Shown piece after piece: positions 23,165 through 33,083 of a stretch of DNA of 64,000 bases. The notes beneath the pieces were generated by a model. It worked only from the letters and a program-made list of their open reading frames with translations, ran no database searches and had not been told where the DNA came from. The stretch's first letter is position 1; every line of letters starts with the position of its first letter. Location: the NCBI GenBank assembly GCA_900549715.1, contig URPK01000011.1:12563-76562 (forward strand), in the 5' to 3' direction. Both the position numbers and the translations under genes were made by a program. This DNA comes from an uncultured Collinsella sp. (lineage in GTDB: Bacteria; Actinomycetota; Coriobacteriia; Coriobacteriales; Coriobacteriaceae).

Positions 23165-24442
23165 CTAATCGAGTCCGGAGAAAGAAGGATAGGCGCTCTC
23201 GCCGTGCTGACTCGCATCCAGGCCCAGCGCCTCGTCGGCCTCGTCCACGCGCAGGCTACCGTGGAACAGCGCCTTGACCACCGCGGCGATCACCAAGTCG
23301 AGCACCAGCACAATAGCGACCGTCACCACAATGCCTAAGATCTGCGAGATGAGCAGTGACACGTCGCCCGTGTAGAACAGGCCGCCCTTACCGGTCCACG
23401 AAAGCTCCGGCACGCAGAACAGGCCCGTGAGCACGCCGCCCAAAATGCCGCCGATGCCGTGGCAACCGAACGCGTCGAGCGCATCGTCGTAGCCGAACTT
23501 GGTCTTAAGATGGCTGATGGCCAGGTAGCAGACGGGCGATACGATCAGGCCCATAACCAGCGCCGCCCACGGCTCGACAAAGCCCGCGCCCGGCGTGACC
23601 ACCACAAGGCCCGCGACCAGACCGGTGCTGGCACCCACCAGCGTGGGGCGACCGGTGTGCACGCGCTCGACGGCAAGCCATGAGACCATGCCCGCCGCGC
23701 TGGCCGTCACGGTGTTGAGGATGGCGAGCGCCGCCACGGCGTCGGCCTTAAACTCGCTGCCGCCGTTAAATCCAAACCAGCCAAACCAAAGCAGGCCGGC
23801 GCCCAGTGCTACAAACGGCACGTTATGCGGACGATAGCTCACCATGCCAAAGCCGCGACGACGGCCGAGCATTAAGCAGAGAATCAGGCCCGTAAGACCG
23901 GACGAAATGTGCACCACGTCGCCGCCGGCAAAGTCGAGCGCTCCGATGATGTCGCCGATAAAGGAGCCATCGCCTCCCCAAACCATGTGGGCGAGCGGCG
24001 CGTAAACCACGAGCAGCCAAATGCCCAGGAAAGCCGTCATGACACCAAACTTAACGCGGCCGGCCAGGCTGCCCGTGACGATAGCGGCGGTGATCATGGC
24101 AAACGCCATCTGGAAGGCGATGTTGATGATCTGAGGATAGACGGCACCGTCCGCGGCATTGCCCTCGGCCGCCTGCAGCACCTGGTTGAGCACCGGTAGG
24201 CACAGCAACTGGTCAAGGCCTCCAATAAACGGACTGGAGCCGTCGCCGCCGTAGGCCAGCGACCAGCCGGCAACAATCCACAGCACACCAACTAGGCCAA
24301 TGGCGCCAAAGCACATAAGCATGGTGTTGATGACATTTTTGCGCCTGGACAGGCCTCCATAGAAAAACGCCAGCCCCGGTGTCATTAAAAACACGAGCAT
24401 GGTGCAGATGAGCATAAACGTTGTCGATCCCGTATCGTACAT
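23165..24442 (-). CDS. amt: Ammonium transporter
   Basis: A 425-residue Amt/MEP/Rh channel with eleven predicted membrane helices. Visible family blocks are PGLAFFYGGLSRRKN, the GGDVVHISSGLTGL segment (first pore histidine region), LLWFGWFGFNGGSE, and DALDAFGCHGIGGILGG with the conserved CHGIGG. The start at 24442 has AGGGGGAG upstream. It conducts NH3/NH4+ and is normally capped by the P-II protein encoded next. The gene order amt, then P-II, with a long hairpin between, implies one transcript with differential expression. The C-terminal tail is of normal length. Confidence 0.95.
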   Translation of the reverse strand: MYDTGSTTFMLICTMLVFLMTPGLAFFYGGLSRRKNVINTMLMCFGAIGLVGVLWIVAGWSLAYGGDGSSPFIGGLDQLLCLPVLNQVLQAAEGNAADGAVYPQIINIAFQMAFAMITAAIVTGSLAGRVKFGVMTAFLGIWLLVVYAPLAHMVWGGDGSFIGDIIGALDFAGGDVVHISSGLTGLILCLMLGRRRGFGMVSYRPHNVPFVALGAGLLWFGWFGFNGGSEFKADAVAALAILNTVTASAAGMVSWLAVERVHTGRPTLVGASTGLVAGLVVVTPGAGFVEPWAALVMGLIVSPVCYLAISHLKTKFGYDDALDAFGCHGIGGILGGVLTGLFCVPELSWTGKGGLFYTGDVSLLISQILGIVVTVAIVLVLDLVIAAVVKALFHGSLRVDEADEALGLDASQHGESAYPSFSGLD

Positions 24443-24640
24443 TCGCTCCCCCTTGGTCGCATGAACGTTGTCGGCGCCCATAGTGCGGCCGAGGGCCAAC
24501 TGGTGTAGACCAGATACGGCGTTGTTAAACGCTGCGTTGTCGAATGGAAACGGTGCCGCAATCTTGGAAACGGCACGGCAACGGGCGCGAAACGAACGGG
24601 AAATACGCGAGCAAGGAAGCCGTGAGCGCGCCCGTCCCGG

Positions 24641-25660
24641 CTAGCGGCGGAACAGCTCGCGGGCTCGGTCGCGGAGGCCGGTAGCTCGGATGACGCCCTC
24701 GTAGCGATTGATGCGCAGACGCGGGAAGGCGTTAAAGAAGCGCAGGTCGCGACGGCTGAGCGAAACGCTCGGCACCGGACGGCTCATGCGCTTGCCGGCA
24801 AGGCGACGACTGAGTGACGGACGCGGCATGCTCGGCGCGGCATCGGCCACGCGGCGGGCAGCGAGTGCCAGGCCGCGAGCACCATCCGCGATAAACGTCG
24901 GCATCGAAGCCTTCTCGCGCAGGGCATCGAGCGCCGCGTCGCCCAGCTCGGCCAGCCAAGCGTTAACGGCGCGACCGCGGATATGCGTCTGCGCCACCGA
25001 GTCGATCGCCGAATCGGGAATACGTTCGAGCATAGAGTCGGAGGCGTCGGCGAGCGACTCATTGATGCGGTCGGCAAGGTCGGCCCGGACGCGCTCCAGC
25101 TGATCAGACAGACGCCGCCAGCTCGCCAACGAGCACACCGCGTCGACCATCATCGCGACCGCGACGATAAAGGCGGACAGCCGCACAATCAGCACCGGCA
25201 GATGGCCAAGCAGCCCCAGCAATGCCGGCTCCACTAAACGGCAAATGCACAGTGCACCCAGGCCAAACGCGCAGGCCCAGTACAGGCAGATGCGTCCGTG
25301 CAGGTTAAACGGCAGATGCGAGTAATCCCAAAACCGGGCACCCGTCGTTTTTTCCAACAGCACGCCCACGCTATATTCGATCACGCTGCATACGAGCGCG
25401 GCAGCGACAAACTGGCTCGAGGCGTCTGGGATTCCACGCAGCAGCAACCAGCACGCAATGCCGCCCGCACCGTAGATGGGACAACACGGCCCTAGCAAAA
25501 AGCCGCTGTTGGCAAAGCGTCCGTGGTTGAGCATGGCGCAGACTGTCGACTCCCATACCCAGCCGCAAAAACCGTAGAAGGCAAACGAGAGTACCAGCGC
25601 CGAGAGCGGACAGGCGGCAAGCGTCGCGCCGTCAAATGCCATGTCGATCGCGGTTCCCAC
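24641..25660 (-). CDS. CmpB-like putative ABC-transporter membrane protein
   Basis: A 339-residue protein. The first about 180 residues contain five to six membrane helices and match the ABC_trans_CmpB type (SFAFYGFCGWVWESTVCAML, then NSGFLLGPCCPIYGAGG and TGARFWDYSHLPFNLHGRIC, all conserved blocks). The remaining about 150 residues are hydrophilic and arginine/alanine-rich, with no family I recognise. The start is GTG with AGGAG ten bases earlier. Despite the family name no ATPase is adjacent, and the role is unknown. It ends four bases before the HD-domain gene upstream on the same strand, so the two are almost certainly cotranscribed. Confidence 0.75.
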   Translation of the reverse strand: MGTAIDMAFDGATLAACPLSALVLSFAFYGFCGWVWESTVCAMLNHGRFANSGFLLGPCCPIYGAGGIACWLLLRGIPDASSQFVAAALVCSVIEYSVGVLLEKTTGARFWDYSHLPFNLHGRICLYWACAFGLGALCICRLVEPALLGLLGHLPVLIVRLSAFIVAVAMMVDAVCSLASWRRLSDQLERVRADLADRINESLADASDSMLERIPDSAIDSVAQTHIRGRAVNAWLAELGDAALDALREKASMPTFIADGARGLALAARRVADAAPSMPRPSLSRRLAGKRMSRPVPSVSLSRRDLRFFNAFPRLRINRYEGVIRATGLRDRARELFRR

Positions 25661-25663
25661 CGT

Positions 25664-26221
25664 CTACCCACTCCTCTTTTCGTTCGATTCTTTGCTCGAG
25701 CCGTCACTCGGGCCCTCGTTCAAATCGTTCGCGCCGCCTTTGCGCGGCAGACGGCCGGCAATCGTCTCGCGCAGTGCGCACCATTTATCCGCCAGGCACA
25801 CAATCCATGCCTCACGACACGTCGGCGGCACCGGTACCAGCGGAAACATATGCCGTACGATAATATTCCGCTCGCGCGGCGTCAGCTCAAAATCTTCCTC
25901 CGCACGCGCCAAGGCAAAAAACGGGTGACGAAAGCCATGCAGTCGATGGCTTGGGTCGGGATCGTGCCAGTCATAGAGAAAGTAATCGTGCAGCAGGGCC
26001 CCGCGCAGCAGCGATAAGCGGTCGACGGAGATACCGACGCGGCCCAGGCGCTCGGCAAAGGACAGACTTGCCCGCGCTACCGAGGTCACATGCGTATAGA
26101 CCGTCACATCGCCATGTTGGATAAACTCATGCATCAGGTCCAAGCGGCCCGCCTGGGCAAGCTGACGGGCGGCATCGTCGACCTCGCGCGCGATTTTCTC
26201 GGCACGAACGGTATCGGACAT
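25664..26221 (-). CDS. HD-domain protein (phosphohydrolase-like)
   Basis: A 185-residue protein with an HD-type metal site: YTHVTSVA (first histidine), LLHDYFLYDWHD (the HD pair) and IIVRHMFPLVP (later histidine). The order fits HD phosphohydrolases acting on nucleotides or phosphates; the substrate is not known. It begins with an excellent GGAGG site and is followed four bases after its stop by the CmpB-like membrane protein, a pairing I have seen described as common in anaerobic Firmicutes and Actinobacteria. Alternative: a regulatory HD domain without catalysis, although all expected metal ligands seem present. Confidence 0.75.
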   Translation of the reverse strand: MSDTVRAEKIAREVDDAARQLAQAGRLDLMHEFIQHGDVTVYTHVTSVARASLSFAERLGRVGISVDRLSLLRGALLHDYFLYDWHDPDPSHRLHGFRHPFFALARAEEDFELTPRERNIIVRHMFPLVPVPPTCREAWIVCLADKWCALRETIAGRLPRKGGANDLNEGPSDGSSKESNEKRSG

Positions 26222-26449
26222 GCGGCCTCCTTCCGGCGGCGCTCGGCGGCAAGCCGCGGCCTGCGCGCAATGAATAAAATCATCATCGAATTTACCAGTA
26301 TGGCATCGGACAAAACGTTTTGCCCCACCAGTTGGCGAATTACCGCGCCGCCGTCACATATCAAACGCCAAAATGTGCGAGACTGTCTTGTGCAATTGTG
26401 CCGGCCGAGGGAGTGCCGGCGCACGATTCGCATGGAGTAACCCACAACG

Positions 26450-28231
26450 ATGCTGCTTACGCAAACGACAACGCCCGAGGACGTCAAGGCTCTCGATCGC
26501 GCCGAGCTTCCGCTGCTCTGCGGCGAGATCCGCCACGCCATCCTCGAAAGCTCCGCCGCCGTCGGCGGGCACGTTGCCCCCAACCTGGGCGTCGTTGAGC
26601 TTACGGTTGCGCTCCATCGCGTGTTTAACTCCCCCATCGACAAGATTGTCTTTGATGTTTCGCACCAGACCTACGCCCACAAGGCGCTGACTGGGCGCGC
26701 GTACACTTATATCGACCCGGCACGCTACGGCGAGGCCTCTGGTTTTGCCAATCCTGACGAGTCCGAGCACGACCTGTTCGCCATGGGCCACACCTCCACG
26801 TCGGTGAGCCTGGGCTGCGGCTTGGCGCACGCTCGTGACCTGGCGGGCGATGCGTACAACGTCATCACCATCATTGGCGACGGTTCGCTTTCGGGCGGTC
26901 TGGCGTTTGAGGGCTTTAACAATGCCGCCGAGCTCGACAGCAACCTGATCATCATCGTCAACGATAACGACCAGTCCATCGCCGAAAACCACGGTGGCCT
27001 GTATCGCAATCTGGCCGAGCTACGCGCCAGCAACGGCACCTGTGAGCGCAACGTTTTCCGCGCGATGGGGCTCGACTACTGCTATCTGGACACCGGCAAC
27101 GATGTGTTGGCCCTGGTCGACACGCTGCAGGAGCTGCGCGATATCGATCATCCCATCGTGCTGCACGTCTCCACCGCAAAGGGCAAGGGCTTTGAGCCAG
27201 CCCAGAGCGACCCCGAGCGCTGGCATCATGTGGGTCCGTTTGACATGGCGACTGGGCGCAAGCTCTGCCCGGGCCATCCGAGCGAGCCTGCGCCGCGCAC
27301 CTATGCCGACATTACGGGCGAGGCGCTCAGCGCCGCCATCGAGCACGATCCGCAGGTCGTGGGCATCACGGCCGCCACGCCCTACATCATGGGCTTTACA
27401 CCCGAGCTTCGCGCCGCCGCCGGCAAACAGTTCGTCGATGTGGGCATTGCCGAGGAGCACGCCGTGACCTTTGCCACCGCGCTTGCGCGCTCGGGTGCCA
27501 AGCCAGTCTTTGGTGTGTACGGCACGTTTTTGCAGCGCGCCTACGACGAGCTGTGGCACGACCTGTGCCTCAACGATGTCCCCGCAACCATCCTGGTGTT
27601 TGGCGCATCGATCTTTGGCACCACATCCGAGACGCATCTTTCGTTCTTTGATATTTCTATGCTGGGCGCTCTCCCCAATATGCGTTACCTGGCGCCTTCC
27701 TGCATGGAGGAATACCTATCCATGCTGAGCTGGTCGCTCGACCACCGCGAGCATCCCGTGGCGATTCGCGTGCCGGGCATTGGCTTGGTAAGCCGCCCCG
27801 ATCTTGCGCCCGCCGAAGACACCGACTATAGCGTCGTTCGCTACAACGTGGTACGCCAGGGACGCGACGTGGCCGTGCTCGCGCTTGGCGATTTCTTTGA
27901 GCTGGGCGAGCGCGTGACAAACCGCTTGGCCGCCGAGTACGGTATCGAGGCCACACTCGTCAACCCGCGCTTTGCAACCGAGCTCGACCGCGAGTTCCTC
28001 GACAGCCTTGCCGCCGAGCACCGCGTTGTCGTCACCCTCGAGGACGGCGTCTTGGACGGCGGCTGGGGCGAGCGTGTGGCGTGTTACCTGGCCTGCACGC
28101 CCGTGCGCACGCGCACCTTCGGCATCGCCAAGGGCTTCCCCGACCGCTACGACCCCAACGAACTGCTCGCTCAGAACGGCATGACGGCCGAGAACATGGC
28201 CGTCGAAGCCGTAAGGCTACTTAACGAGTAA
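26450..28231 (+). CDS. dxs: 1-deoxy-D-xylulose-5-phosphate synthase (short form)
   Basis: The thiamine-diphosphate enzyme condenses pyruvate and glyceraldehyde-3-phosphate to start the MEP isoprenoid pathway. The 593-residue protein shows the transketolase-like N-terminal block (GHVAPNLGVVELTVALH; DVSHQTYAHKALTGR), the ThDP motif GDGSLSGGLAFEGFNNA ending in NDN, the pyrimidine-domain glutamate in GIAEEHAVTFA, and a C-terminal transketolase domain. It is 20-30 residues shorter than E. coli Dxs, mainly in the N-terminal domain, and shares the SHQTYAHK variant seen in short gut-bacterial homologues. A small hairpin (TGTGCCGGC/GCCGGCGCA, 26396-26421) precedes the GGAG site. It ends at a terminator and is monocistronic. 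Confidence 0.85.
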   Translation: MLLTQTTTPEDVKALDRAELPLLCGEIRHAILESSAAVGGHVAPNLGVVELTVALHRVFNSPIDKIVFDVSHQTYAHKALTGRAYTYIDPARYGEASGFANPDESEHDLFAMGHTSTSVSLGCGLAHARDLAGDAYNVITIIGDGSLSGGLAFEGFNNAAELDSNLIIIVNDNDQSIAENHGGLYRNLAELRASNGTCERNVFRAMGLDYCYLDTGNDVLALVDTLQELRDIDHPIVLHVSTAKGKGFEPAQSDPERWHHVGPFDMATGRKLCPGHPSEPAPRTYADITGEALSAAIEHDPQVVGITAATPYIMGFTPELRAAAGKQFVDVGIAEEHAVTFATALARSGAKPVFGVYGTFLQRAYDELWHDLCLNDVPATILVFGASIFGTTSETHLSFFDISMLGALPNMRYLAPSCMEEYLSMLSWSLDHREHPVAIRVPGIGLVSRPDLAPAEDTDYSVVRYNVVRQGRDVAVLALGDFFELGERVTNRLAAEYGIEATLVNPRFATELDREFLDSLAAEHRVVVTLEDGVLDGGWGERVACYLACTPVRTRTFGIAKGFPDRYDPNELLAQNGMTAENMAVEAVRLLNE

Positions 28232-28270
28232 AAACCTCCGCAAGGGAAGCACCCCTGCGGAGGTTTTTAT
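28231..28270 (+). terminator. Terminator of dxs
   Basis: AAAACCTCCGCA pairs with TGCGGAGGTTTT, followed by TATTTT, immediately after the stop codon. The A-run on the left side makes it potentially bidirectional. Confidence 0.9.
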
Positions 28271-28286
28271 TTTCGCGGCGCGATTG

Positions 28287-28503
28287 TCTCAATCTGTAAC
28301 ATCTAGGGCCCGAATTCCCGTCTAACTGTTACAGATCTAGATAAGACGTCTTAGTCCCAAACCTTTGTCTCGATCTGTAACAGATAGAGACCTTTTGGCC
28401 GTCTACCTGTTACAGATCGAGACATTCGAATTCCCCTGAAGAGAAAATCTCAATCTGTAACAGTTACTCGGCAAAAATGGCTGCAGATGTTACAGATCGA
28501 GAC
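28287..28503. repeat. Three tandem hairpins with 80-bp period
   Basis: Three units begin TCTCRATCTGTAAC and end in versions of GTTACAGATCGAGAC: 28287-28345, 28368-28423 and 28448-28503, with starts 81 and 80 bases apart. Arms are nearly identical between units, while loops of about 25-30 bases differ. The block fills the gap between the dxs terminator and the promoter of the amino-acid ABC operon. There is no ORF. Confidence 0.8.
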
Positions 28504-28537
28504 AAAACAGCAAGGCATGCCGCTGCATCGGCCAGAA

Positions 28538-28570
28538 CCGCCACAAAGGTGCCTGTCCCTTTATGGTAGG
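28538..28570. repeat. Degenerate GGGACAG-loop hairpin
   Basis: CCGCCACAAAGG-TGCCTGTCC-CTTTATGGTAGG resembles the perfect hairpin at 2453-2489 with several stem mismatches. It has apparently decayed. Confidence 0.55.
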
Positions 28571-28613
28571 TAGAATAACCCATAAGGTAAGTATGTTTCT
28601 GAGTTATTTCGTG

Positions 28614-28643
28614 TTGACCCATTTGAGCGGGATGGGGTATAAC
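28614..28643 (+). promoter_or_regulatory. Promoter of the amino-acid ABC operon
   Basis: TTGACC, an 18-bp spacer, then TATAAC lies 44 bases before the substrate-binding protein's start codon; it is the best sigma-70 match I see in the window. Confidence 0.7.
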
Positions 28644-28686
28644 TCTACTCAACCGCTAGGGATTTTATTGAGAAAGGTGTTCTCCT

Positions 28687-29682
28687 ATGAGCAAGAACCT
28701 CTCCCAGCAGGTCGTTCTCGACCGCCGCGGCTTCGTTGCCGCCACCTTCGCAACCGTCGCCGGCCTTGGTCTTGCCGGCTGCTCTGACACCAGTGCCGAG
28801 GCTGACAAGGGTTCCGCCGCTGGCTCCTCCAAGAGCTCCGAAGATACCGAGGCTTCCACCACGCTCGACGCCAAGGCATTCGACAAGCTCGTCGACAACG
28901 GCCCCAAGGCCGATGACGATGTCATCGCCGCCAGCACCTGGGCCACGGCCGTCAAGGACGCCGGCGTCTTTAAGATCGGTGGCGTTCAGACCTCCACGCT
29001 CTTCTCCCTCCTCAACGAGAAGGACGGTCAGACCCGCGGCTTCGACGCCGGCATCGCACAGCTCCTGTCCAACTACATTCTGGGCGAGAACAAGGTCGAG
29101 ATCACCCAGGTGACCTCGGACACGCGCGAGTCCGTCCTGCAGAACGGCCAGGTCGACGCCGTCTTTGCCACCTACACCATCACCGATGAGCGCAAGAAGC
29201 TCGTCTCCTTCGCCGGCCCCTACTACTACACCCAGCAGGCTATCCTGGTGCTCACCGATAACGACGACATCAAGGGCGTCGACGACCTGGCCGATAAGAA
29301 CGTCGCCGTCCAGTCCGGCTCCAACGGCCCCGCCATCCTGGAGGAGTTTGCCCCCAAGGCCAGCCAGCAGGAGTTCAAGACCGACGAGGAGGCACGTCAG
29401 GCACTCCAGCAGGGCCGCGTCGATGCCTACGTCATCGACAACAACATGCAGCAGAGCGCCCTGGTCCGCGAGCCCGGCAAGTACAAGATTGCCGGCAAGC
29501 CCTTCGGCAGCAAGGAGCCCTACGGCATCGGCCTGCCGCTCGATTCCGACGGTGTCGCCTTTGTCAACGACTTCCTTAAGAAGATCGAGGATGACGGCAC
29601 CTGGACCGAGCTGTGGCAGATCTGCATTGGTGACCGTACGGGCGACACCAATGTTCCCGAGCTGCCCGAGATCGGCGCCTAG
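28687..29682 (+). CDS. Amino-acid ABC transporter substrate-binding lipoprotein
   Basis: A 331-residue family-3 binding protein. The N-terminus has a twin-arginine motif (DRRGFVAATF), a hydrophobic stretch and the lipobox LAGC near residue 32, so it is probably exported by Tat and lipidated by Lgt (2497). A serine/acid-rich linker of about 30 residues follows. The binding domain carries TRGFDAGIAQLL and DAVFATYTITDERKKLVSFA, where TITDER matches the conserved family-3 signature, favouring glutamate/glutamine-type ligands. It is the first gene of a four-gene polar amino-acid uptake operon. A partial hairpin (29768-29797) before the permeases may lower their expression relative to the binding protein. 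Confidence 0.9.
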   Translation: MSKNLSQQVVLDRRGFVAATFATVAGLGLAGCSDTSAEADKGSAAGSSKSSEDTEASTTLDAKAFDKLVDNGPKADDDVIAASTWATAVKDAGVFKIGGVQTSTLFSLLNEKDGQTRGFDAGIAQLLSNYILGENKVEITQVTSDTRESVLQNGQVDAVFATYTITDERKKLVSFAGPYYYTQQAILVLTDNDDIKGVDDLADKNVAVQSGSNGPAILEEFAPKASQQEFKTDEEARQALQQGRVDAYVIDNNMQQSALVREPGKYKIAGKPFGSKEPYGIGLPLDSDGVAFVNDFLKKIEDDGTWTELWQICIGDRTGDTNVPELPEIGA

Positions 29683-29820
29683 GCAGCGAGCCTAGTAACG
29701 GCCGCTACGAAACCATATGGAAACGCACGATGCGCTTTATTGCGCTAAACTGTTTCCTCACTGAGTTGTCGGGGCTTCCGTACACACGGGGGCCCCTTTC
29801 CTTACCGGCGGGAGGTCCGC

Positions 29821-30480
29821 ATGAGTCTCTCCGAGCTCTGGTCGCTCTATGGCCAGAACTATATCGACGCGCTGCTGGCAACCTGGGGCATGACGCTTGA
29901 GTCGTTTGCCATCGCCATGGTGCTGGCCGTCGCCGTCACCGTGATGCGCGTGTCGCCGCTCAAGCCGCTGCGCGTCTTTGGCGACCTGTATGTCCAGGTC
30001 TTCCGTAACATCCCCGGCATCGCGCTGCTCATTATCGTCGTCTACGCGCTGCCGCCGCTCAAGGTCGTCCTGCCCTACCGCACCTGCGTCATCGTCGCCA
30101 CAGTGCTCTTGGGTTCTGCCTTTGGCTCCGAGAACTTTATGAGCGGCATCAACACCGTCGGTGTCGGTCAGGTGGAAGCCGCCCGCTCGCTGGGCATGAG
30201 CTTCAGCCGTATCCTCGCCAAGATCGTGATTCCGCAGGCGCTGCGCTCGAGCGTGCTGCCCATGACCAACCTCTTTATCGCCGTCATGCTCACCACCGCG
30301 CTCGGCAGTCAGGTGCCGCTTAAACCGCAGGAGCTCACCGGCGTGGTGAGCTACATCAACACGCGCTCGCTCGGCGGCGTCGCCGCGTTCTTTATCTCGG
30401 CGCTCGGCTACCTGGGCACGGCCTTTGTGGTGAGCCACATTGGCAACTATATCGATAAGAAGGTGAGGATCCTCCGATGA
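29821..30480 (+). CDS. Amino-acid ABC transporter permease (first)
   Basis: A 219-residue HisM/GluC-type permease with about five membrane helices. The EAA loop reads EAARSLGMSFSRILAKIVIPQAL, the contact site for the ATPase. LLATWGMTLESFAIAMVLAV and YVQVFRNIPGIALLIIV are characteristic N-terminal blocks of polar amino-acid permeases. GGGAGG lies five bases before the ATG. Its stop codon overlaps the start of the second permease by four bases (ATGA), implying translational coupling and a heteromeric channel. Confidence 0.9.
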   Translation: MSLSELWSLYGQNYIDALLATWGMTLESFAIAMVLAVAVTVMRVSPLKPLRVFGDLYVQVFRNIPGIALLIIVVYALPPLKVVLPYRTCVIVATVLLGSAFGSENFMSGINTVGVGQVEAARSLGMSFSRILAKIVIPQALRSSVLPMTNLFIAVMLTTALGSQVPLKPQELTGVVSYINTRSLGGVAAFFISALGYLGTAFVVSHIGNYIDKKVRILR

Positions 30481-31310
30481 GCAAGCACTCCACCTCCGCG
30501 CTCACCATGCGCGATGCGCTCTACGAGGCTCCCGGCCCCAAGATGCGCGCCAAGATTCGCGTCGGCACCGCCATCTCACTTGTTGCCGTGGCCGCGCTCA
30601 TCGCTCTGGTACTGCAGCGCTTTTATGTGACCGGTCAGCTTTCGGTCCACTATTGGTATTTCTTTACGCACCTCACTACCTGGAAGTTCTTACTTGCCGG
30701 CTTTGAGGGCACCGTTAAAGTCGCGCTCACCGCCGGCGCCATCGCGCTGGTGCTTGGCCTGGCCCTTATGCTCGGCCGTACGAGCGACATTAGGCCGCTG
30801 CAACTGGTCTGCCGCGTGCTCACCGATTTCTTCCGCGGCGTGCCGAGCCTGCTGTTCATCTACTTCTTCTTTTTGGTGCTGCCCCAGTACAAGATCGCGC
30901 TGCCGTCGTTTTGGATGCTCACGCTTCCCGTCGCGCTCGCTGCAGCCGGCGTACTTGCCGAGATCTTCCGCGCCGGCGTCAACGCCGTGCCGCGCGGTCA
31001 GGTCGAGGCAGCCCAGGCGCTCGGTCTCTCCAAGGCCAAAATCACCTTTAAAATCGTATTGCCCCAGGCGATTCGGTTTATCATTCCGTCGTTGATTTCG
31101 CAGCTTGTGGTCGTAGTCAAGGACACCACCGTCGCCTATGTCGTGAGCTACCCCGACCTCATGCAAAATGCCCGCGTGCTCATTACCAACTACGACGCCC
31201 TCGTGTCGGTCTACCTGGTTATCGCGGTCATCTACATCCTCATCAACATCGCGATCAACAAGGCCGCTGTCTACGTTTCGCACAAGACCGGCGCGACCAT
31301 CATCCGCTAA
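30477..31310 (+). CDS. Amino-acid ABC transporter permease (second)
   Basis: A 277-residue GluD-like permease, longer than its partner because of an N-terminal cytoplasmic extension and one extra helix. It has TDFFRGVPSLLFIYFFFLVLP and the EAA loop EAAQALGLSKAKITFKIVLPQAI. It begins inside the last codon of the preceding permease. Together they form the membrane part of the importer with the ATPase encoded 37 bases downstream. Confidence 0.9.
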   Translation: MSKHSTSALTMRDALYEAPGPKMRAKIRVGTAISLVAVAALIALVLQRFYVTGQLSVHYWYFFTHLTTWKFLLAGFEGTVKVALTAGAIALVLGLALMLGRTSDIRPLQLVCRVLTDFFRGVPSLLFIYFFFLVLPQYKIALPSFWMLTLPVALAAAGVLAEIFRAGVNAVPRGQVEAAQALGLSKAKITFKIVLPQAIRFIIPSLISQLVVVVKDTTVAYVVSYPDLMQNARVLITNYDALVSVYLVIAVIYILINIAINKAAVYVSHKTGATIIR

Positions 31311-31346
31311 CGCTTTACCATTTCGAGTCATAAGGAGCCGAGCACC

Positions 31347-32111
<765 letters not shown>

Positions 32112-32163
32112 CCCAATTGCCATATCTGCTCGCCATGACCATCCAAACTCGAAAGCAACACCT

Positions 32164-32973
32164 ATGATCGGAACTCACACTTCATCGTCATACACCCCGC
32201 ACGTCGACGTCGATCCCGCCGACCGCCCGCTCATCCTCGTCGCACCGCGCTGGGAAGAGGCGAAGCCGTTTTTAAGCGAGACGCTCTCCCCCAACGAGGA
32301 AATCGCAAGTGTCTTTGTCGATGCCATCCTTGCCGCCGGCGGCCTGCCGCTGCAGATGTCCATCACCGAGGACATTGAGGTCATCCGCCATTACGTCGAT
32401 ATCGCCGACGGTATCGCTATTCCCGGCGGCCCGGATGTCAACCCCAAACGCTGGGGCGATGATCGACCCTACGACCCCACCCTCTGCTGCGAAATCCGCG
32501 ATAGCTTTGAGTTTAAGCTGGTCGGCGAGGTGCTCCGCGCCAAAAAGCCGCTCTTTACCACCTGCCGTGGCACGCAGTTGCTCAACGTCGCCACTGGCGG
32601 CACCCTGTGCATGGACGTGCCGAGCCTGGGCGCTCGCGAGGGCCGCACGCAGTGGCGCCATACCCACGTGCTCAACGACCCCGTGCATCCCGTCGAGGTC
32701 GTGCCGGGCTCGCTGCTCGACCGCGCGGTTGGCGGACACAGGCTGATCCAAACCAACTCCGCACACCACTGCTGCGTCGATCGTCTGGGTAAGAGCACGC
32801 GTTTGGTCGCCAAGGCAACCGACGGCGTTCCCGAGTGCATCGAGGTCGAAGGCCAGCCGTTCTGCTTGGGCGTGCAATGGCATCCCGAGTACACGTGGAA
32901 GACGCTCGAAACCGACTTTAACCTGTGGAAGTCGTTTGTCGAAGCAGCGGCCAAGGTAAAGCAGGCCCGCTAG
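32164..32973 (+). CDS. Class-I glutamine amidotransferase-like hydrolase (peptidase C26)
   Basis: A 269-residue enzyme of the gamma-glutamyl-gamma-aminobutyrate hydrolase (PuuD) group. The catalytic triad is visible: cysteine in TTCRGTQLLNV (family G-x-C-R-G-x-Q, here with threonine), then histidine and glutamate in GVQWHPE. IPGGPDVNPKRW supplies the oxyanion region. By family it hydrolyses gamma-glutamyl amides, releasing glutamate. It lies 52 bases after the amino-acid transporter, so uptake and cleavage of a gamma-glutamyl compound may be linked (inference). The ATG at 32164 is chosen from the domain start; the ribosome site is weak, suggesting coupling to upstream translation or low expression. 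Confidence 0.85.
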   Translation: MIGTHTSSSYTPHVDVDPADRPLILVAPRWEEAKPFLSETLSPNEEIASVFVDAILAAGGLPLQMSITEDIEVIRHYVDIADGIAIPGGPDVNPKRWGDDRPYDPTLCCEIRDSFEFKLVGEVLRAKKPLFTTCRGTQLLNVATGGTLCMDVPSLGAREGRTQWRHTHVLNDPVHPVEVVPGSLLDRAVGGHRLIQTNSAHHCCVDRLGKSTRLVAKATDGVPECIEVEGQPFCLGVQWHPEYTWKTLETDFNLWKSFVEAAAKVKQAR

Positions 32974-33007
32974 CTCGCGAACCACTCAGGTTAAAGCCTC
33001 CTAAGCC

Positions 33008-33043
33008 GGGGGGGGCGGACACCAGCTACGGTGCCCGCCCCCC
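33008..33043 (+). terminator. Terminator of the amino-acid transporter operon
   Basis: A very GC-rich stem (GGGGGGCGG...CAC with GTG...CCGCCCCCC) follows the peptidase gene by 35 bases, with TGTATTTGAT after it. Confidence 0.8.
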
Positions 33044-33083
33044 TGTATTTGATATGCTCGGTATGATTATCCCTCACAAACAA

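Noticed and set aside
28287..28503. Possible short CRISPR array
   Set aside because: The repeated units are self-complementary hairpins with only three copies and no identical 25-40-bp repeat separated by uniform spacers; no cas genes are present.
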